9,938 bases of DNA from Candidatus Zixiibacteriota bacterium (GTDB lineage: Bacteria; Zixibacteria; MSB-5A5; JAABVY01; JAHJOQ01). The notes under the pieces are model-generated. The model saw only the letters and a program-made list of their open reading frames with translations. It was not told where the DNA came from and ran no database searches. Location: assembly GCA_024275215.1 (NCBI GenBank), contig JAJRZO010000349.1, positions 1 to 9,938 on the forward strand, read 5' to 3'. Below are positions 1 to 6,898 of this stretch, in pieces. Both the position numbers and the translations under genes were made by a program. Position 1 is the stretch's first letter. Each line of letters starts with the position of its first letter.

Positions 1-788
1 AATTTCAATGTCAGCCGATCCTCAGTATTGATATTATCAAGAGTGACCGGCAGCTTTATCGTGTTGCCATTGTTTTCAAACCTGATTGTTGCAGCGAGAT
101 GCTGCTCTGAATCAGTCGCTGTTGTAACCGGACTCTCTTTCGATTCCGAAGTTCCTGCAATGATGATGTCAGCCGTTATCGGTTCAAGAGCATGCTTGAT
201 TTCGTCACGACTTGTTATTCTCTCAGCGGATCCTGAATTGTCAAACTGTATTTCAATCGGAAGTACCGTCAATACTGACTGGTTTGAATGAACAGTCGTC
301 TCAGCGACCTGAGTAATCTGCTGCGTTTCTCCATCTGCATCGATGAGAGATTCCGGAGTAGCAATCAATCCGTTTGTCTCATCTTGATCATTTTCAACAG
401 CAAGTTCCGCGGAAACCTGTTCTACAAGGTTTGCGAACATACTTTTATTCTCTGGCCTACCTGTGCTAATGTCATCTGCAAGCGTCTGCTCCGGAATAAG
501 CTGCGAAACTTCTTCAGCCTGGAACACAATGGGTTCACCATTGAGAACTTCTGTGATATTAACGTTTCGCAGAGTATTTGCAGGTTCGGCATCTTCCGAT
601 TCGACTTCAATCGCAGGCATATCCTGAACTGGAATGTTCGGTCTATCTGATGGCAACATGGAAGCAATGAGTTCCCCGAAATCGACAGCAGCAGGCGTTT
701 CAGCCTGTGGATCCTGTGCTACAGGAAGCTGACCGTTAGCCTGAGTGGGGGCTCCCATGCCTAATATGAATGTCATCAGGTCGTTCAT
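1..788 (-). CDS. fliK: FliK-like flagellar hook-length control protein, N-terminal part (runs off window)
   Basis: I translated this frame by hand from the ATG at 788; it stays open for about 262 codons to the left edge, so the gene is 3' truncated. It begins MNDLMTFILGMGAPTQANGQ and is rich in Glu, Asp, Thr, Ala and Pro, with no membrane segment and no domain I can name. FliK proteins have a long, variable, low-complexity N-terminal half that acts as a molecular ruler for hook length, and a conserved C-terminal domain that switches the flagellar export gate; only the former would be visible here. The call rests mainly on context: the gene starts 6 bp after the MotE/YlxF-type gene, as in the fliJ-ylxF-fliK order of other bacteria. 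A candidate AAGGAA site lies about 11 bases upstream, inside the end of the preceding gene. The coding nature is well supported; the FliK name is inference. Confidence 0.55.
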   Translation of the reverse strand, partial: MNDLMTFILGMGAPTQANGQLPVAQDPQAETPAAVDFGELIASMLPSDRPNIPVQDMPAIEVESEDAEPANTLRNVNITEVLNGEPIVFQAEEVSQLIPEQTLADDISTGRPENKSMFANLVEQVSAELAVENDQDETNGLIATPESLIDADGETQQITQVAETTVHSNQSVLTVLPIEIQFDNSGSAERITSRDEIKHALEPITADIIIAGTSESKESPVTTATDSEQHLAATIRFENNGNTIKLPVTLDNINTEDRLTLK

Positions 789-794
789 GGAATC

Positions 795-1499
795 TTAGTT
801 TCCTTCAGCGAGATTGATCATGTGCAATGTGATCCGTGCAGCACGATCAGCAGGCATCTCAGCGAAAACTTTCGATGCGTTCTGTTTTTTCATTTTCATC
901 AGGATCATTCCGACCTGATCATCTGTCATATTCTTCATGATCTCTGCAACCTTTTCCGGCTTCATGGAATCGAACAACTTTGACATCTGCGAAGTGTTGG
1001 CATCCTCGATATTCTTGCGCTGTTCAAGAAGTTTCATTGTTTCATATCTGAGTTCTTCAGCCTCTGTACGCGCAATCTCAAGTTTGCGACGTTCGCTTTC
1101 GATCTCCAGTTTCTGTTTTTCGTACCATGCCATTTGAGCAATAGAATCTTCGACAGAAAGAGTGTCGCCACCTTCCGCCTGATCCGGGTTATCGGGATCA
1201 ACGATGGCATCAACATCATCGTAATATGATTTGTCGAACCCGGCGTACGAATCAGGATTGTCGGATTGTTCATGTGATGAATCTGTCGCTGTCGCCTCAC
1301 CCCCGGACTGCTGGCTGGGGGCCTGGGTTACATTCGATGACGAGAACACTCCCATTGAGATTGAGAATACCGCGACACCTATCACAAATACGAGTATGCC
1401 AATTGCACCGACGAGCATCGGCAATTTCGACTTTTCGGCTTTCCCTGATGGAGCTGCCTGCTTAGTATCTTCTGTTTTTGTCTCTTTTTCATCAGCCAT
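795..1499 (-). CDS. MotE/YlxF-type flagellar protein (TM segment, coiled coil, MgtE-N-like domain)
   Basis: The 234-residue protein has a short charged N-terminus, one membrane segment (about residues 27-48), an acidic Ser/Asp/Gln-rich linker (52-115), a probable coiled coil (about 120-168, rich in Glu, Arg, Lys, Leu) and a C-terminal helical domain (about 171-228). That domain carries the repeats KPEKVAEIMKNM and NASKVFAEMPADRAARI, typical of the MgtE N-terminal/FliG-like fold. This architecture matches the MotE family (a MotC chaperone in rhizobia) and YlxF, encoded between fliJ and fliK in Bacillus. It should be anchored in the inner membrane with the C-terminal domain on one side; its exact role is not settled by sequence. 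The ATG follows GAAAGG at 8 bases, and a sigma-54 promoter lies just upstream. The fliK-like gene follows after 6 bp. No fliJ precedes it, which is unusual. Confidence 0.8.
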   Translation of the reverse strand: MADEKETKTEDTKQAAPSGKAEKSKLPMLVGAIGILVFVIGVAVFSISMGVFSSSNVTQAPSQQSGGEATATDSSHEQSDNPDSYAGFDKSYYDDVDAIVDPDNPDQAEGGDTLSVEDSIAQMAWYEKQKLEIESERRKLEIARTEAEELRYETMKLLEQRKNIEDANTSQMSKLFDSMKPEKVAEIMKNMTDDQVGMILMKMKKQNASKVFAEMPADRAARITLHMINLAEGN

Positions 1500-1550
1500 T
1501 GACTTAGCCTTTCAAGCGTACTACAGTACTATTTCTCCGGCACTGTTCTT

Positions 1551-1566
1551 TGCAACAGGCATGCCA
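1551..1566 (-). promoter_or_regulatory. Sigma-54 (-24/-12) promoter for the flagellar unit
   Basis: On the minus strand the sequence reads TGGCATG-CCTG-TTGCA. It has the invariant GG and GC spaced by 10 bases and differs from the consensus TGGCACG-N4-TTGCA at one base. The inferred transcription start is near 1540, giving a leader of about 40 nt that contains the GAAAGG ribosome binding site of the MotE/YlxF-type gene. Many bacteria transcribe middle flagellar genes with sigma-54 and an enhancer-binding activator, so position and sequence agree. The promoter is separated from rpsA by an intrinsic terminator. Confidence 0.72.
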
Positions 1567-1663
1567 ACACATCAAGCGTGCCGAACAGGCGCAGTATCCC
1601 ATTGTACCAGCGATAGTTACAGCGCACATCACGACCACTGCAATGACTGACACTGTGGCAACG

Positions 1664-1681
1664 CAGGGAAAATTGTTCCTG
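1664..1681. promoter_or_regulatory. 18-bp dyad, candidate enhancer (activator) site upstream of the sigma-54 promoter
   Basis: Minus strand CAGGAACAATTTTCCCTG is symmetric at 14 of 18 positions (CAGGnAnAATTnTnCCTG). Its centre lies about 130 bp upstream of the inferred sigma-54 start, within the range where NtrC-type activators usually bind. I cannot identify the cognate protein. Chance occurrence is possible. Confidence 0.3.
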
Positions 1682-1730
1682 TGCGCCGGAGATTACTGCT
1701 TAGCTTGTCTTAAGGATTTCAAAATGAACG

Positions 1731-1765
1731 AAATAAAAAAACGGGCGGTGAATCCACCGCCCGTT
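1731..1765 (-). terminator. Rho-independent terminator of rpsA
   Basis: On the minus strand a perfect 10-bp stem, ACGGGCGGTG / CACCGCCCGT (11 bp with the flanking A-T pair), encloses a 4-base loop and is followed by a run of six to seven T. It starts about 22 bases after the rpsA stop. The opposite strand has no T-run after the stem, so it should act only on minus-strand transcription. It isolates rpsA from the flagellar unit downstream. Confidence 0.93.
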
Positions 1766-1787
1766 GATATTGACAGCAATAGCTGAT

Positions 1788-3986
1788 CTATTCAGTCTTT
1801 TCCTCTTCATCCGGAGAAGTGGTCTCTTCACCAGCCTGTTCCGAAGCATCTACTTTGGGTTCACTTTCAACTTCGGGTTCAGATTCAGGCTTGGCTTCAA
1901 CATCAGCAGCGTCCGATGAATCGGTTTTTTCCGCCTCAGGCTGAGTTTCCGCAGGTTGTTCTGCAACTTGTTCCGCAGCAGCTTCCGTCGGAGTCTCCGA
2001 AGAAACCTCTGTCGGAATGCCCGCGCCTGCAGCTTCACCCAGCGTCATACCACGAGTTTCGTGCTTGGAGAGATACTGTTCAAGTTCGGTTCGTTCACGT
2101 TTCTTGTAGTACGCATCAACCGACAGAACGATTTTCCTCCCCGGCTGATCAAATTCGATCACCTGAAGCGGAAGCTCATCGTTAATCTGGAAAGCGTCAC
2201 TCGGTTTCTCAAGATCGGGCTTTCCAAGTTGATTAGCTGGAACAAATCCCTCGACACCACCCGGCAGATCGACGATAACGCCTCTGTCAAGCAACCGAAT
2301 AATCGTACCGAGTGCTTCCGATCCAACCGCATAATTTTTGGAAAGCTGCGGCCATGGATCTTCGGTAAGTTGTTTGTATCCGAGAGAAATCCTGCGATTA
2401 TCTCTGTCAACTCTGAGCACTACGACCTCAGCGATGTCGCCTTTCTTCATCACCTCAGACGGATGCTGAATCCGCTTCGTCCATGACATGTCAGAGATGT
2501 GAACGAGACCGTCAATGCCCGATTCGAGTTCGACAAACGCGCCGAATGTTGTCAAATTGCGTACCCGTCCCTTGATTCTCGCACCCGCCGGATATTTCTC
2601 ATTCAGCGTTTGCCAGGGGTCAGGCTCCATCTGCTTGATGCCGAGCGAAATCTTTTCATTCTCTTTGTCTACCGACAGTACGACTGCCTCGATTTCTTCG
2701 CCAACCTGCATCAACTTAGACGGATGTTTAATATGTTGTGTCCAGGACATCTCCGAAATATGGATCAGTCCTTCTATACCTCTTTCCAACTCAACAAAAG
2801 CGCCGTAGTCAGTCAGGGAAACCACCGTACCCTTGACACGTTTGCCGACGGGATATTTCTCTTCGATATTCTCCCACGGATAAGGCGTCAGTTGCTTTAG
2901 ACCGAGAGAGATACGTCCCGTCTCCTTGTCAAAATCAAGAATCTTGACATTGATAGTCTCTCCGAGCGAGACCATCTCAGACGGATGCGAGACCCGCCCC
3001 CAGGACATATCAGTGATATGAAGCAAACCATCGACACCACCGAGATCAATGAAAATGCCGAAGTCTGTGATATTCTTGACCACACCTTCACGCACCTGTC
3101 CGACTTCGATTTCCTTGAGTAGCTTCTGGCGAAGTTCCTCACGTTCAACTTCGAGAACCACTCTTCTGGAAACGACGATATTGCGGCGATTCTTGTTGAG
3201 CTTGATAATCTTGACATCCATTTGCTGGCCGATCAGCTCATCGAAATTCGGCACCTGCCGAAGGGCTATCTGAGAACCCGGCAGGAAAGCATCGACTCCG
3301 AACAGATCAACAACGATACCGCCTTTGATCCGACGAACGAGTCTGCCCGGAACAAGACTTCCTGACTCGTGCGCGATTCGAATATTATCCCACACTCTCA
3401 GGAAATCTGCCTTTTGTTTCGATAACACTAACTGACCATTTTGATCCTCAACCGCTTCGAGAAAGACATCAATGGTATCACCGACCTTGATTTGCCCAAC
3501 TTCGGAAAATTCCGACATCGGAATAATGCCTTCCGACTTGAAACCGACATCAACAATGACATCGTCACGGGAAACACCAAGGACAGTTCCCTGCACGATT
3601 TCACCCTCTTTGAGATCACTCAGGGTTTCATCGTACATTTCGAGCAACTCCGCAAATTCGGCTTCGGAGTATTCGTCCCGATCGAGATCAGTAAGCTTGA
3701 TCGATTCAACAAACTCCGGCTCTCCGGCAGTTGCAACCGGCACCCTGCTTTTCTCCGCGGCCTTTTCCAGGACGCGGCGTCTGCGTGAGGTTTCGGCTGT
3801 TGCGATTTGCTTCGCATGCTCGGTGACCAGTGTTTTCGCCTTTTTTTCGGCCTTGCTTACTTTCTCTTTCTTTTCAGCGGTCTTGGTCTTTTTGGACCTG
3901 GGCTTGTCAGCCTGCAGGCTCTCCTGTCTGGCATCACCTCCTGACTTTGCAGTAGCATCGACCTGGTTTTCATCAAATTCTGTCAT
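1788..3986 (-). CDS. rpsA: 30S ribosomal protein S1
   Basis: The 732-residue protein has six S1 (OB-fold) RNA-binding domains at about residues 128-192, 209-276, 294-364, 379-451, 466-538 and 553-624. Domains 3-5 are the most canonical, with FGxF(I/V)xL, GLxHIS/TxMSW and HPSE-type motifs. S1 binds mRNA on the 30S subunit and helps unfold and load it. Two parts are extra compared with the roughly 550-residue E. coli protein: a basic Lys/Ala/Arg-rich N-terminal extension (1-85, plus an acidic bridge to about 125) and an acidic Glu/Ala/Pro tail (about 655-732). The start is supported by an AAGGAGGA site 11 bases upstream; an internal Met117 would give a conventional N-terminus. The stop is TAG. 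The gene has its own promoter and terminator, so it is probably monocistronic, although it follows plsC and cmk as in many bacteria. Confidence 0.96.
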   Translation of the reverse strand: MTEFDENQVDATAKSGGDARQESLQADKPRSKKTKTAEKKEKVSKAEKKAKTLVTEHAKQIATAETSRRRRVLEKAAEKSRVPVATAGEPEFVESIKLTDLDRDEYSEAEFAELLEMYDETLSDLKEGEIVQGTVLGVSRDDVIVDVGFKSEGIIPMSEFSEVGQIKVGDTIDVFLEAVEDQNGQLVLSKQKADFLRVWDNIRIAHESGSLVPGRLVRRIKGGIVVDLFGVDAFLPGSQIALRQVPNFDELIGQQMDVKIIKLNKNRRNIVVSRRVVLEVEREELRQKLLKEIEVGQVREGVVKNITDFGIFIDLGGVDGLLHITDMSWGRVSHPSEMVSLGETINVKILDFDKETGRISLGLKQLTPYPWENIEEKYPVGKRVKGTVVSLTDYGAFVELERGIEGLIHISEMSWTQHIKHPSKLMQVGEEIEAVVLSVDKENEKISLGIKQMEPDPWQTLNEKYPAGARIKGRVRNLTTFGAFVELESGIDGLVHISDMSWTKRIQHPSEVMKKGDIAEVVVLRVDRDNRRISLGYKQLTEDPWPQLSKNYAVGSEALGTIIRLLDRGVIVDLPGGVEGFVPANQLGKPDLEKPSDAFQINDELPLQVIEFDQPGRKIVLSVDAYYKKRERTELEQYLSKHETRGMTLGEAAGAGIPTEVSSETPTEAAAEQVAEQPAETQPEAEKTDSSDAADVEAKPESEPEVESEPKVDASEQAGEETTSPDEEEKTE

Positions 3987-3997
3987 TTCGGACTAAG

Positions 3998-4005
3998 TCC
4001 TCCTT
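3998..4005 (-). promoter_or_regulatory. Strong ribosome binding site of rpsA
   Basis: Minus strand AAGGAGGA is a near-complete match to the anti-Shine-Dalgarno sequence, 11 bases from the ATG. The spacing is slightly long, but this supports the long-form S1 start rather than an internal one. Confidence 0.7.
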
Positions 4006-4041
4006 AATACTTTCATTCTGCCACGAAGGCTATAGACGAGC

Positions 4042-4070
4042 TATATAGTCTTTTCGAACGACGATGTCAA
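4042..4070 (-). promoter_or_regulatory. Sigma-70-type promoter of rpsA
   Basis: Minus strand TTGACA (4070-4065) and TATATA (4047-4042) are separated by exactly 17 bases. The -35 is perfect and the -10 matches at 4 of 6. The inferred start is near 4035, giving a leader of roughly 48 nt. A short dyad, TATAG-N5-CTATA (4031-4045), overlaps the -10 and start region and could be an operator, but it is short. The promoter lies in the 124-bp gap after plsC. Confidence 0.75.
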
Positions 4071-4110
4071 ACGCTTTTGTGCACATATCATGCGGTATTT
4101 CGTACTCTGA

Positions 4111-4731
4111 TCATTCAGGATTGTCGAACTGGTCGAGCAACTCCCCGATGCGTCGCATAATCTCAGCCGTGAATTGAGTCAGCCTCTCTTTCTCTGACTG
4201 ATTCGAGTCAAACTCCGATGGATATATCGGCTTTCCATAGAGGACTTCCACTCTGTCAGCAGAAAAGAGAACCTGTTTGATGCGATTGGAATTCCTGATA
4301 CAGGCCGGAATAACAGGCACACCCGCTTCGATAGAAACTTTTGCAGCACCGGTCTTGCCCGCCTTGAGCTTTCCATCTTTCGAGCGTGTTCCCTCAGGGA
4401 AAAGCACAAGGATTTCTCCTCGCTTTGCAATTTCAATCGCCTTAAGATATGACGCACGATCAAACCTGCCACGTCTGACAGGGATAGTATTCAAATTGCT
4501 TATGAGTAACGGGGAATACCATTTACCGAACAATTCTTTCTTCGCAAGAAAGTAGACCTCTCTTTTTGTACCGGAACCAACGATAGGCGGGTCAAAATAC
4601 GAAATGTGATTGGATGCTATGACAGCACCGCCAGAGGAAGGTATATTCTCGCTGCCGCTGTGCTTCCAGCCGAGGAATACTTTTGCAATTACTTTGACAA
4701 GGAATCGGCAAGACCGAAAATAAAGATTCAC
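4111..4731 (-). CDS. plsC: 1-acyl-sn-glycerol-3-phosphate acyltransferase (PlsC family)
   Basis: The 206-residue protein belongs to the PlsC acyltransferase family, which transfers an acyl chain to lysophosphatidate to give phosphatidate in membrane lipid synthesis. The catalytic HX4D motif is NHISYFD (His42, Asp47). The substrate-binding motifs follow as RRGRFD (86-91) and FPEGTR (111-116), and the VPVIP motif lies at 138-142. A hydrophobic N-terminal stretch (about 10-20) suggests membrane association rather than a full bundle of spanning helices. The start is GTG, sharing GTGA with the cmk stop (4-bp overlap), with GAGGAG 8 bases upstream, so it is translationally coupled to cmk. Length is normal for the short form of the family. 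Acyl donor (acyl-ACP or acyl-CoA) cannot be told from sequence. Confidence 0.92.
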   Translation of the reverse strand: MNLYFRSCRFLVKVIAKVFLGWKHSGSENIPSSGGAVIASNHISYFDPPIVGSGTKREVYFLAKKELFGKWYSPLLISNLNTIPVRRGRFDRASYLKAIEIAKRGEILVLFPEGTRSKDGKLKAGKTGAAKVSIEAGVPVIPACIRNSNRIKQVLFSADRVEVLYGKPIYPSEFDSNQSEKERLTQFTAEIMRRIGELLDQFDNPE

Positions 4732-5411
4732 TCTCCCGACTCCTCAAGTTTTTTTCTGTACAATTCTATGACTTTCTCGGCTTGTCCATCGATCGTCAGA
4801 TGAGTCGTATCCAGTTCGATAGAGTCAGCCGTCCGCGTCAGAGGACTTGCGCTCCGTGATGAATCGAAACTGTCGCGCCTTTCAATATCAGCGATCTGCT
4901 CTTCCAGCGTTGTATTTCTGTCGAGCTTCTCGAAATCTTTCACACGTCGTTTTGCTCGCTCCGAGACATCGGCGACAAGATATATTTTCAGGAAAGCATC
5001 AGGAAAAACCACACTCGTAGTATCACGCCCCTCTGTAACAAGATTTGACTTCTCTGCATATTCCTGCTGTCTCTTCACCAGGACAGCACGCACACCCGCA
5101 TGCGCAGAGACTTCGGACACGGCAGCGGTCACTTCCGGCGTACGTATGGCATCAGTGACATCCTCACCATCAACAAATGTCTTCTGGATTCCATCTTCAT
5201 GCCTGAACTCGATATTGATACGCTCTGCAAGTTTAGTCAAGGCATCACCATCCGACAGAGGAACCCCATGCCTGAGCGCCATCAATGTAACACTTCGGTA
5301 CATCGCGCCGGTATCCAGGTAGACGAAACCGAGTTTATCAGCCACAAGACGCGCTGTCGTGGATTTACCGGAACCGGCAGGACCATCAATTGCAATAACT
5401 CTATTACTCAT
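4728..5411 (-). CDS. cmk: Cytidylate kinase (CMP/dCMP kinase)
   Basis: This 227-residue P-loop kinase phosphorylates CMP and dCMP with ATP in pyrimidine nucleotide recycling. Visible motifs are the Walker A loop GPAGSGKST (10-18), DTGAMYR (33-39) in the CMP-binding region, EGRD (127-130) followed by VVFPDA (134-139), the lid arginines near RAKRR (152-156), and RRDSFDSSRSASPL (178-191) with DTT (201-203). Length matches the family. One variation is GRDTTSVVF where most bacterial enzymes read GRDIGTVVF. The gap to the upstream rluB-type gene is 67 bp and the ribosome binding site is weak. The order cmk-plsC-rpsA is common in bacteria and supports the call. Confidence 0.96.
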   Translation of the reverse strand: MSNRVIAIDGPAGSGKSTTARLVADKLGFVYLDTGAMYRSVTLMALRHGVPLSDGDALTKLAERINIEFRHEDGIQKTFVDGEDVTDAIRTPEVTAAVSEVSAHAGVRAVLVKRQQEYAEKSNLVTEGRDTTSVVFPDAFLKIYLVADVSERAKRRVKDFEKLDRNTTLEEQIADIERRDSFDSSRSASPLTRTADSIELDTTHLTIDGQAEKVIELYRKKLEESGE

Positions 5412-5478
5412 GTTATCATATCCATTCTCAAAAACTTCATATATGAATATGCAGTGAAAGCAAAAGGCAAGAGGGAAA

Positions 5479-6201
5479 TCAGTCGAGACCTACTTTTCTC
5501 TTGAGTTTGTCGATTTCTTTTCTGCTGAGGAATCGCCAGGTGCCTGATCTCATACCATCGCAGGAAAGGTCAGCGAATTTGGTTCGACGAAGAGTCAGGA
5601 CGGGAAATCCGAGAGTTTTGCACATCCTTTTGACCTCTCTTTTGCGTCCCTCAGTCAGTTCGAGTATGAGCGTCGATGATTTCGCCTGCGAACTCACAAG
5701 CTTGGCTTTGGCAGTTGCGACAAAACCATCTTCAAGCTGCACACCTTCTTCAAATCTCGCCACCAGTTCTACAGGAAATTGTCCTTTCACCGTAACCTGA
5801 TAGACTTTTCGTATTCCAAACTTAGGATGCGTCAGCCTGTATGCCAGTTCACCATCATCCGTGAAAAGCAACACCCCCTCGGAATCGAGATCGAGTCTGC
5901 CGACAGGATAGACCCGTTGACCGACATTCTTAATCAGCGTCGTGACCGTCTTGCGACCGAATTCATCCTTCAGGCTCGTAACATAGCCCTTCGGTTTGTT
6001 CAGGAGAATATAGACCGGCTCCGGAGGCAGGCTGACAGGTTTGCCGTCAACCTGAACCTGATCACACATATCGTCAATGATTGTTCCAAGCTCTGAGACT
6101 TTGGTGCCATTGACAGTAACTCTGCCCTGCTCAATCAATTTGTCGGCGTGGCGTCTTGAAGCTACGCCACATTTGGACAAATACTTGTTCAGTCTCATCA
6201 T
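5479..6201 (-). CDS. rluB: 23S rRNA pseudouridine synthase, RluB/RsuA family
   Basis: The 240-residue protein has an N-terminal S4 RNA-binding domain (about 2-48: RLNKYLSKCGVASRRHADKL) and a pseudouridine synthase domain with the family motif GRLDLDSEGVLLFTDDGEL (101-119), in which Asp104 is the expected catalytic residue. The KPKGY motif (69-73) and ELTEGRKREVKRM (181-193) are also typical. RluB modifies U2605 of 23S rRNA in E. coli; RsuA, RluE and RluF are relatives. The scpA-scpB-rluB-cmk neighbourhood favours RluB, as this order recurs in many bacteria. The first two codons are both ATG, so the start is uncertain by one codon. The gap after scpB is 46 bp and the frame ends in TGA. Confidence 0.92.
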   Translation of the reverse strand: MMRLNKYLSKCGVASRRHADKLIEQGRVTVNGTKVSELGTIIDDMCDQVQVDGKPVSLPPEPVYILLNKPKGYVTSLKDEFGRKTVTTLIKNVGQRVYPVGRLDLDSEGVLLFTDDGELAYRLTHPKFGIRKVYQVTVKGQFPVELVARFEEGVQLEDGFVATAKAKLVSSQAKSSTLILELTEGRKREVKRMCKTLGFPVLTLRRTKFADLSCDGMRSGTWRFLSRKEIDKLKRKVGLD

Positions 6202-6247
6202 ATCTTACCGATCTCGACTTCAATGGTATACACTATTTCAGATCGGT

Positions 6248-6898
6248 TCATTCAAATGAATTCTTATCAGATTGTGCGTGAATCTCAGAGTGTTCAGGGG
6301 TTTCCGTCTCGTTCTCACTCTCAAGCTGCATTTCCACCTGATTCTCAAATCCTGTGTCATCCTCGGGAAGAACCAGTTCATCCAGCTTTGGAAGTTCATC
6401 GAGTGTATTCAGTCCGAAATATTCAAGGAACCTGTTAGTAGTGCCATAGAGCAATGGCCGTCCGACTTTCTGTGACCGCCCAACGATAGCTGCAAGTTTT
6501 CTTTCCAGCAGAGATGCCAGCACACCATCGGAGTTGACACCCCGTACATGTTCGATATCAGCTCTTGATACCGGCTGTTTATAAGCAATTACTGCAAGCG
6601 TTTCCAGCGCAGCTTGTGACAAGCGTCTTTCTCTCTGCTTCTTCAGGAATCCTTCAACAGCTCTTGTGTATGTCGGCATAAGGTACAACTGATAGCCGCC
6701 GGCGATTTCGCGTATCCTGAACGACCGCCCCGATTCTGCGAGGCTGTCATTGAGTTTCTGCACAAGCTCCGGCAAATCGGTTTTCGCCGATTTGCCGAGA
6801 AACTGAATGATCCTTTTGGGAGGCATTGGGTGTTCAGCAGCGAACAACAGCGCTTCGAGCAGAATCAGTCGCTCATCCTGCTGCATGATCTCAGCCAT
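6248..6898 (-). CDS. scpB: Segregation and condensation protein B (ScpB)
   Basis: ScpB is the dimeric winged-helix (kite) subunit of the SMC-ScpA-ScpB condensin that organises and segregates the chromosome. The 216-residue protein has two winged-helix domains: the first at about 10-85 and the second at about 93-160, including TLAVIAYKQPVSRADIEHVR (100-119) and KVGRPLLYGTT (144-154). The acidic tail (about 170-216, rich in Glu, Asp, Asn, Ser) is typically disordered in this family. The ATG is preceded by GGGAGA at 6-7 bases. In the uninterrupted scpA frame the scpA stop would overlap this start, giving translational coupling; the TAG in scpA leaves about 140 nt untranslated ahead of scpB. A perfect 11-bp hairpin lies within codons 34-43. 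Confidence 0.95.
   Translation of the reverse strand: MAEIMQQDERLILLEALLFAAEHPMPPKRIIQFLGKSAKTDLPELVQKLNDSLAESGRSFRIREIAGGYQLYLMPTYTRAVEGFLKKQRERRLSQAALETLAVIAYKQPVSRADIEHVRGVNSDGVLASLLERKLAAIVGRSQKVGRPLLYGTTNRFLEYFGLNTLDELPKLDELVLPEDDTGFENQVEMQLESENETETPEHSEIHAQSDKNSFE
6770..6797. repeat. Perfect 11-bp inverted repeat inside scpB
   Basis: Arms CGGCAAATCGG (6770-6780) and CCGATTTGCCG (6787-6797) flank the 6-base loop TTTTCG on the plus strand. In the mRNA the loop reads CGAAAA. It codes for residues 34-43 of ScpB and lies about 100 nt after the start codon. No T-run follows on either strand, so it is not a terminator. Confidence 0.75.

Noticed and set aside
1231..1650. Plus-strand open frame of 139 codons across the start of the MotE/YlxF-type gene
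   Set aside because: Antisense to a well-supported gene and across its sigma-54 promoter; no domain seen.
1956..2486. Plus-strand open frame of 176 codons opposite rpsA
   Set aside because: It lies wholly antisense to a conserved S1 gene and has no recognisable domain or ribosome binding site; the composition is what mirror-frame reading of S1 codons would give.
3472..3996. Plus-strand open frame of 174 codons, Ser-rich, opposite the 5' half of rpsA
   Set aside because: Ser/Ala/Phe-rich low complexity is the antisense image of the Lys/Glu/Ala-rich S1 N-terminus; no independent coding evidence.
5436..5447. 12-bp perfect palindrome TTCATATATGAA upstream of cmk
   Set aside because: AT-rich palindromes of this size are common by chance; no clear -35/-10 pair with good spacing accompanies it.
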